Of a stretch of 64,000 bases of DNA, positions 58,017 to 64,000 are shown piece after piece (the first letter of the stretch is position 1; every line of letters starts with the position of its first letter). A model generated the notes under the pieces. It did no database searches. It saw only the letters and a list, made by a program, of their open reading frames with translations, and was not told the origin of the DNA. A program made the translations under genes and the position numbers. The DNA is from Xanthobacteraceae bacterium 501b (GTDB lineage: Bacteria > Pseudomonadota > Alphaproteobacteria > Rhizobiales > Xanthobacteraceae): positions 806,001 through 870,000 of the forward strand of contig KB899087.1 in NCBI GenBank assembly GCA_000378025.1, given 5' to 3'.

Positions 58017-58560
58017 CAAGAGGAATATAGGGCAATCCGCGCCGGATGATCGAGGTGCCATGTCACCTCTGCGCGTCGCTGCGGCGGTCGCCCTGCCGCC
58101 CATCCCGTATGCTCCTGGTTGCAGATTTACCACACGGCAGATTTTGCCTGCGGCCTTTTCGTAATCCGGATGCCCGCTGCGCAATCCGGGTATCGCGGTA
58201 TCCGATTGTTCGCGCACGGTCGAGCCGGGATCACGCCGATAGGGCGGATGGGCTGGGGATGCTGCGGATGCTGGGAGTGACGGCTGGGAGGGCTGGTGCG
58301 CGCGGGTCGACGCGGCCGGCGTTTCGACGGCCTGCGCTTGGCCCTAACGCGCCGGCGGTCTCGCCCTCCGGTTGTGGCCGTCCTGCACCATTTCCGAAAA
58401 TGGCCGGGCGTAAACCCGCGATCGAGTGAAGGACGTCTGAACGGGACGGGCCATGCGGGCCGGCCCGTTTTCGACGTGTCGTAGGGAAGAGGCTGGCGGT
58501 TGCGGTGGGCGCCGATACGCGCGGACCACCACGCGATCGCCGAAATGAGGCGGGTTCAGA
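58017..58560 (+). promoter_or_regulatory. Upstream region of second giant autotransporter
   Basis: 544 bases without a supported gene. It must contain the autotransporter promoter. A hairpin with a following TTTT lies at 58446-58472, about 90 bases before the start. No RNA family recognised. Confidence 0.5.
58446..58472 (+). terminator. Hairpin with T tract upstream of autotransporter
   Basis: ACGGGCC (58446-58452) pairs with GGCCCGT (58462-58468), followed by TTT. It may end the AraC transcript or act as an attenuator in the autotransporter leader. Confidence 0.45.
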
Positions 58561-61500
58561 ATGCTTGGCAATGAGATGTCGCCGCGCGCGAGTGTCATGC
58601 AGGTCGGTCAGGTCGTGAAGGCAGATTCGCGGATGCAGCCCCGACAGGCCCTTTCGGCCGCCGACTCCCGCAGCGGCTCCCCCCGCTTGCGCCGGCATCT
58701 TCTTCTGACCTCGGCACTGGTGTCCTCGGCCCTCATTTCCGGCCCTGTCTTGACGTCTCCCGCGCGGGCGCAGAGCGCGACCGGCGGGGATGGGCAGGCG
58801 GGCGTTATCTCGGGCACCATCGGTGTCGGCGGTGGCGGTGGCGGTGGCGGCGCGGGTGCGGCGCTCATCGCCTATCCCGGCCCGGGCAATCTTTGGTATG
58901 GCGGCGCCGGCGGCGCCGGCGGGGATGTGCAGCCCGGCGGCGTCGCCGGCTCAACGGGTGGATCGGGCCAGGCTAACGGCATCACCTCCAACAGCGGCGG
59001 CACTGGCGGGTCGGTCGGAAGCGACACGTCGACGGGCGGCGCGGGCGGTGAAGGCGCGGGCGGCGCCTTTGGGGGGGGCGGACAGCCGGCTCAGACTGCG
59101 GCATGGGCGGCCGGCGGCAGCGGCGGCGGTGGCGGCGCGGGTGTGATCATCACTGCCGTGGAAGAGTATGATCTGGACGACGCCATGGTGGGCGGTACTG
59201 GCGGCGTCGGCGGCTCGATCAATGCGACGGGCGCGTTCACCGGCTACACGGTGATCACCGGCAATGGCGGCACCGGTGGCTCGGGCCTCGTCATCGCGGC
59301 CGCCGCTACCGTCACCAACGCCAGTTCTTTCGACGTTTTGGGCGGTGCCGGCGGCGACGCTGGCGGGGACGGGCTCGCCCTGGGCGCGATTTCCATCCTT
59401 CAGGGCAAGGGCGGTGACGGCGGCGCTGCCATCGTTCTCAGCGCGGACGGAATTGACTTCAGCAATGCTGGCATCGCGAAGGGTGGCACCGGCGGCTCGG
59501 TTTCATCGTCCGACGTGAACCAGATGAGCGGCTCTGCCGGCGCGGGCGGTGCTGGCGTGCTGATCAGCGGAAATGACTCCATCGTCAGCAATTCCGGCAC
59601 ATTCCAAGGGGGCGATGGCGGGAACTGGTACAGCACCGGGCAGGGCAAAAGCGGCATCGGGCTTGTTGTGTCGGGAGACAGCAACACCATCACCAACCAG
59701 AAGTTCGCGGGCATCTACGGTGCTGACATTATTTCAGGAAAAATAGGTGTCGATTACGGCGGCAACGCCGTTCTGCTCAGCGGCACCGGAAACACAATAA
59801 CAAACTATGGTTTTGTAGAAGCCGGGCTTGATGATCCTCAAGGCAGAGGTGGCGCGGGTGTATTTGTCACCGGGTCCTCAAACAAGATCATAAATGACGG
59901 CAATATCATTTCGACCAATGGTGTCGGCGTCTATTTTGACACGACATCGGTGGGCTCGGCGCTGGAGCTCTGGTCCAATTGGGGCCTCGTCGGCGGAGCC
60001 GTGAATGCTGGAACCAACACCACGCTCGCGCTGGGCGGGACGGTCAATCAGAGCTTCGACCTGACGCTGATCAATTCGACCTTTGTTGATTTCAACGCCT
60101 ACGAGAAGGTCGGCACCTCGACATGGGAATTCACCGGCACGACCGGTTCGTCGGGGCCGGCCAGCAACTGGACGGTGAAGGAGGGTATCCTTGCCCTGGG
60201 GACCGGCACCTGGCTGAAGGGTGACGTCACCGTCGCATCCGGCGGCACGCTGAACGCGACGACCGCGAGCAATGGAACCGCCAAGATCGAAGGCCTGCTG
60301 CTTGTTCAGAGCGGGGGCATTGTCAATGCGCAGCAGGGCGCCGCGGGTTCGGGTGGTGCCACGCCGATCAATACAGACACCTTCACTCTCAATACGGGGG
60401 CGATAGTCAATATCGGCCTCATCAGTGTCGGGGCGGATGCGGCGATCACCTCGGGTGGCGCCCTCACCATCCAGTCCGGAGTGACGATCAACCTGACCGG
60501 CACCACGCTGGTGGAGGGGACATATAATCTGATCGAATACTCCGGTGCGGGCGGCACTTTTGTTCTGCCGACGGTGGGAACCGTGTCGGGGGGCCTGGAA
60601 GGGGTCATATCCACGACAACCCGTTCCCTCGGAAACATGCTGATCCTTACCCTGTCCGAGGGCGGCCTCTACTGGAACGGCACCACGACCTCCGGCAGCG
60701 GTCCGCTCGTGGGCGGGGGCGGCACATGGACCGCGAGTTCGGGCGTGCTCAACTGGAGCAATGCGGATGGCACGACCCATGTCGCCTCCAATGCCACCAA
60801 AACCGCCATCTTCTCCGCCACCGCCGGCATCGTCACCATCGACGATTCCTCGGGCGCGGTCGGGGCCAAGGGCCTCACATTCCTGACCTCCGGCTATGAG
60901 ATCACCGGCGCGGCGCTCACCCTCGCGAATGTCTCGGCGGCGCCGACGGTGGATGTGGATGGCGCCGGCTCCCTTGCCACCATCGCCTCCGCGCTCGCGG
61001 GCAGCGACGGCCTGGAGAAGATCGGCGACGGCACTCTGATCCTGACGGGCGCGAACACCTATACGGGCGGCACCACTGTGTCAGGCGGCACGCTGTCGAT
61101 CGGCGACGGCGGGAGCACCGGTTCATTGGTGGGCAACATCACCAATAGCGGCATACTGATTTTCAACCGGTCGGACGATCTGACCTATTCCGGGGTGATT
61201 TCTGGGAGCGGCAAGCTGGAGAAGCGGGGCGCGGGCACGCTGACGCTGACGGGGACGAACGGGCTGACCGGGCAAACGACGGTGAGCGCCGGTACGCTTG
61301 TTTTGACGGGCAGCCTGGGTGGCGCCGTGGCGGTCGCCAATGGTGCGACGCTGACCGGAACGGGCACGGTCGGTGGCAATCTGGGCCTCTTGTCCGGCGG
61401 CACCTTCGCGGGCACGAGCGGCGCAACCCTCACGGCGAGTGGCTCGCTTCAAACGTGGCACGCGAAGTTCAATATCGCGCTCGGTACACCCACGACGACC

Positions 61501-64000
61501 GCGGTCCTGTCGGTGGGGAGCAGCGTATATCTCGACGGCACCTTGAACCTGACGGCGGACGCGGGTTTCGCGAGCGGCACCTACCGGTTGATCGACTATG
61601 CCGGGAACCTGACGGGGGCCGGCCTGGTGCTCGGCACGGCGCCGGAGTATTCGCTCTACGTGGTCGACACGTCGACCACCGGCCAGGTGAACCTGCAGGT
61701 CGCCGCCGCCCAGTGGTGGAATGGCTCGACCGTTACCGCGGGTTCAAGCGTGCAGGGCGGCGACGGCACCTGGACCGCGACCGGCTCCGACATGAACTGG
61801 ACCAACGCGACCGGCAGCACGGCCAGCGTGTGGACCCAGGATAGCATCCCCATCTTCGCCGGGACGGCGGGGACCGTCACGCTCAGCGGCTCCACCGCTC
61901 CCGAAGTGGCCGGGATGCACTTCCTCACCTCCGGCTACACGATCACGGGCGGTGCGATTTCCCTCGTTGCCTTCAACGAGCAGACGCCTGTCATCACGGT
62001 GGGCGACGCCACGCCCGAGACCGCCGGCTTTACCGCTACCATTGCCTCCGACCTGAGTGGCTCGGCGGGACTGGTGAAGGACGGCGCGGGCACGCTGATC
62101 CTGAGCGGGGCGAAATCCCTCACCGGCATCGTCGACGTTTCCGCCGGAACGATGGTTCTGTCTGGTGGTTCGGTGCTGGCGAGCACGACGGAGGTCAACC
62201 TGTACACCGGGGCGACGCTGGAGCTGGTGGACGGCTCGCAGGCGCTGGCCAGTCTAACCGGTGACGGCGGGACGTTGAAGCTCAACGCCAACACTCTGAC
62301 GATCGGGTCCGACACGACCGGCGGAGCGTTTGCCGGCAGCATCACCGGCACGGGCGGGCTGACCAAGGTCGGTAGCCTCACCGCTTGGCTCGTCGGCACC
62401 AACACGTTCACCGGTCCCGTCCATGTTGTTGCGGGCAAGCTGTTCCTCCAGAACGGGTCGGCGCTCGCCGACAGCGTCGCGGTGACGATTGATGCCGGTA
62501 CCGAATTGGTCCTCCGGAGCTCTGAAACCATCGGTTCCCTCGCCGGCGCGGGTAATGTGATTGGCGCCGGAGGGGGCTATGTGCTCACCACCGGCGGAAA
62601 CAATGCGAGCACCACCTTCTCCGGTGCGCTGATGGATGGCGTGGCGCCTTCCGTCTTGAGTCTCGTCAAGACGGGCACTGGCACGCTGACGCTGACGGGC
62701 GCGAACACCTACACCGGCACGACGACGGTCTCGGCCGGCACGCTGGCGCTTTCCGGCGGCAGCCTGGCCGGGGGCGTCTCGGTGAGTTCGGGCGCGACAC
62801 TGCAGGGCGGGGCGAGCCAGGGCACCGTCTCCGGCATTGTGGAGATCACGGCGGGCGGCAGGCTGGCGGGCGTCTCGGGCACCACCTCGCTGTCCATCGG
62901 CGGCAATCTGTCCTTCGCGGGACCGACCTCGATCTTCGCGGTAACGCTGGGCTCGCCCGGGTCGACGACGGCGGCGATCGGCGTGACCGGCGACCTCGCG
63001 CTGAACGGCGAGCTGAACCTCACCGCCGGCACCGGCTTCGCCAGCGGTACTTACCGGCTCATCGACTATGCCGGGACCCTGTCGGGGACGGGCCTGGAGA
63101 TCGGCACGGCACCGGCGCATTCGCTCTATGCTGTCAGCACCTCCACCGCCAACCAGGTCAATCTGGTCGTGGCGGCGGGCCAGTGGTGGAACGGCTCTAC
63201 CGTCGTTCCGGGCACGAGCGTGCAGGGCGGCGACGGCACCTGGAGCGTGACGAACGCCACCACCAACTGGACCAACGCGACCGGCACCACGGCCGATGCC
63301 TGGTCGCAGGCGGGGCTCGCCATCTTCGCCGGCACCAAGGGCACGGTGACGGTGAGCGGGGCCACGGCGCCGCAGGTCGCGGCGATGGAGTTCCTGGTCG
63401 ATGGCTATGTGATCACAGGCGGGTCGATCGAACTGGTCGGCTTCGGCAGCAGCACGGAGGCCACTGTCCTGGTGGGCGAGGGGCCCGACGCCTTCGAGAT
63501 GAGCGCCACCATCGCCTCCGCACTCACCGGCACGGTGGGGTTGGAGAAGACCGGCCTCGGCACACTGGTGCTGTCCGGCAGCAACAGCTATGCGGGGGTC
63601 ACTACGGTCAGTGCCGGCACGCTGAAGCTCACCGGCACCAACACCTTGAGCGCCGGTGTCTATATGACCGGAGGCACGCTGACGATCGAGGGCAGCGGCA
63701 CGCTGGCGAATACGTCCGGCTACATCGCCAATGGCTCGGGAACGACCGGCACAGTGGTTGTGACCGGGGCCGACGCCTCGTGGATCGGGACGGGCGAACT
63801 TGGCGTCGGCCAGGGCGGCCAGGCGAGCTTCACGGTTTCCGCCGGCGCTGAGGCGAGCTTCGCCAACAGCTATGTTGGTGTCCTCGCCGGATCGAACGGC
63901 ACGGCCACGGTGACGGGCAAGGACTCGATCTGGACCAGTACCAGCGCCATCAATGTCGGCTATAGCGGCACAGGCACCGTGAATGTCGAGGCTGGCGGCA
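58561..64000 (+). CDS. Giant autotransporter-type adhesin, N-terminal part (truncated by right edge)
   Basis: The frame is open from ATG 58561 to the end: 1813 codons, no barrel yet. GAGG lies 11 bases before the start; ATGs at 58576, 58597 and 58633 are alternatives. The N terminus is a long signal region (~75 residues) with a basic RLRRHLLL stretch, hydrophobic core and ARAQ cleavage site. Then comes a glycine-rich zone (GGAGG, GGTGG motifs, about 95-340), an NTITN/SGNDS-type beta-helix zone of lower GC, and PATR repeats (GANTYTGGTTVSGGTLSIG). WNG/GGDGTW modules begin near 60670, 61711 and 63181. The last 300 bases enter T5SS/PEP-CTERM-associated repeats (TGTVVVTGADASW, GVGQGGQ). Predicted secreted beta-helix adhesin; barrel expected right of the window. 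Confidence 0.9.
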   Translation, partial: MLGNEMSPRASVMQVGQVVKADSRMQPRQALSAADSRSGSPRLRRHLLLTSALVSSALISGPVLTSPARAQSATGGDGQAGVISGTIGVGGGGGGGGAGAALIAYPGPGNLWYGGAGGAGGDVQPGGVAGSTGGSGQANGITSNSGGTGGSVGSDTSTGGAGGEGAGGAFGGGGQPAQTAAWAAGGSGGGGGAGVIITAVEEYDLDDAMVGGTGGVGGSINATGAFTGYTVITGNGGTGGSGLVIAAAATVTNASSFDVLGGAGGDAGGDGLALGAISILQGKGGDGGAAIVLSADGIDFSNAGIAKGGTGGSVSSSDVNQMSGSAGAGGAGVLISGNDSIVSNSGTFQGGDGGNWYSTGQGKSGIGLVVSGDSNTITNQKFAGIYGADIISGKIGVDYGGNAVLLSGTGNTITNYGFVEAGLDDPQGRGGAGVFVTGSSNKIINDGNIISTNGVGVYFDTTSVGSALELWSNWGLVGGAVNAGTNTTLALGGTVNQSFDLTLINSTFVDFNAYEKVGTSTWEFTGTTGSSGPASNWTVKEGILALGTGTWLKGDVTVASGGTLNATTASNGTAKIEGLLLVQSGGIVNAQQGAAGSGGATPINTDTFTLNTGAIVNIGLISVGADAAITSGGALTIQSGVTINLTGTTLVEGTYNLIEYSGAGGTFVLPTVGTVSGGLEGVISTTTRSLGNMLILTLSEGGLYWNGTTTSGSGPLVGGGGTWTASSGVLNWSNADGTTHVASNATKTAIFSATAGIVTIDDSSGAVGAKGLTFLTSGYEITGAALTLANVSAAPTVDVDGAGSLATIASALAGSDGLEKIGDGTLILTGANTYTGGTTVSGGTLSIGDGGSTGSLVGNITNSGILIFNRSDDLTYSGVISGSGKLEKRGAGTLTLTGTNGLTGQTTVSAGTLVLTGSLGGAVAVANGATLTGTGTVGGNLGLLSGGTFAGTSGATLTASGSLQTWHAKFNIALGTPTTTAVLSVGSSVYLDGTLNLTADAGFASGTYRLIDYAGNLTGAGLVLGTAPEYSLYVVDTSTTGQVNLQVAAAQWWNGSTVTAGSSVQGGDGTWTATGSDMNWTNATGSTASVWTQDSIPIFAGTAGTVTLSGSTAPEVAGMHFLTSGYTITGGAISLVAFNEQTPVITVGDATPETAGFTATIASDLSGSAGLVKDGAGTLILSGAKSLTGIVDVSAGTMVLSGGSVLASTTEVNLYTGATLELVDGSQALASLTGDGGTLKLNANTLTIGSDTTGGAFAGSITGTGGLTKVGSLTAWLVGTNTFTGPVHVVAGKLFLQNGSALADSVAVTIDAGTELVLRSSETIGSLAGAGNVIGAGGGYVLTTGGNNASTTFSGALMDGVAPSVLSLVKTGTGTLTLTGANTYTGTTTVSAGTLALSGGSLAGGVSVSSGATLQGGASQGTVSGIVEITAGGRLAGVSGTTSLSIGGNLSFAGPTSIFAVTLGSPGSTTAAIGVTGDLALNGELNLTAGTGFASGTYRLIDYAGTLSGTGLEIGTAPAHSLYAVSTSTANQVNLVVAAGQWWNGSTVVPGTSVQGGDGTWSVTNATTNWTNATGTTADAWSQAGLAIFAGTKGTVTVSGATAPQVAAMEFLVDGYVITGGSIELVGFGSSTEATVLVGEGPDAFEMSATIASALTGTVGLEKTGLGTLVLSGSNSYAGVTTVSAGTLKLTGTNTLSAGVYMTGGTLTIEGSGTLANTSGYIANGSGTTGTVVVTGADASWIGTGELGVGQGGQASFTVSAGAEASFANSYVGVLAGSNGTATVTGKDSIWTSTSAINVGYSGTGTVNVEAGG
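61711..63180 (+). repeat. 1470-bp (490-residue) passenger super-repeat
   Basis: The module starting CAGTGGTGGAA at 61711 starts again at 63181, exactly 1470 bases (490 codons) later, with closely similar following sequence (VQGGDGTW, NWTNATG, IFAGT, TVTLSG/TVTVSG). Each super-repeat consists of a WWNG module, a hydrophobic GYTITGG-like strand, PATR units and a TYRLIDYAG closing segment. Confidence 0.75.

Overview
The window is high-GC DNA with rho-independent GC hairpins, many ATG/GTG starts preceded by AGGAG-type ribosome sites, and a gene set typical of Alphaproteobacteria, order Hyphomicrobiales: eukaryote-type NADP isocitrate dehydrogenase, the ATP-synthase zeta inhibitor, a purS-purQ-purL-bolA-grxD cluster, a DUF6867 gene inside a liv operon, and BcsS. 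The family Xanthobacteraceae (Ancylobacter/Starkeya/Xanthobacter-like) is my best guess from gene content alone. No tRNA, rRNA, CRISPR array, transposase or phage gene was seen; this is chromosomal backbone with large surface-protein genes at both edges.

Layout. (1) 1-13204, minus strand: the N-terminal 4401 codons of a giant autotransporter-type adhesin made of beta-strand repeats, running off the left edge. (2) 13.5-19.5 kb: icd, a TrmJ-type RNA methyltransferase, glutamate racemase, a Tat-exported MltB-like lytic transglycosylase, rpsD with a promoter and hairpin leader, and a small DUF1648-like membrane protein. (3) 19.6-28.3 kb: purine synthesis (purC, purS, purQ, purL, purB) with bolA and monothiol glutaredoxin in line behind purL, the zeta subunit of F1Fo-ATPase, an SH3 secreted protein and rpe. 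(4) 28.3-31.2 kb: an inverse autotransporter barrel joined to a beta-helix passenger, divergent from a small secreted Gly/Tyr-rich protein. (5) 31.4-42.5 kb: a glycine-betaine/proline-type ABC importer, a P1 (DmpA) peptidase, CcdA, and a complete branched-chain amino acid importer (livHMGF, DUF6867, livK). (6) 42.8-50.5 kb: flavin reductase, BaiN-like flavoprotein overlapping a lysine-2,3-aminomutase-like radical SAM enzyme, an XdhC pair whose second member is fused to a MobA-like nucleotidyltransferase, BcsS, DUF488, and a HerA-like ATPase. (7) 50.5-58 kb: a DctPQM TRAP importer, a secreted phytase-like esterase with a PHO-box-like element upstream, and an AraC regulator. (8) 58561-64000, plus strand: the first 1813 codons of a second giant autotransporter running off the right edge.

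How it fits together. The metabolic middle is ordinary housekeeping and high-affinity uptake of betaine, amino acids and organic acids. The less ordinary content is the cell surface: two giant type V adhesins that share a WWNG/GGDGTW module, an inverse autotransporter with an unusual passenger, and an orphan BcsS outer-membrane protein. No wholly new multi-gene system is evident. The best candidates for follow-up are the repeat architecture of the giant adhesins, the beta-helix inverse autotransporter, the PHO-box-like site, and several uncatalogued tandem repeats and palindromes in intergenic DNA.
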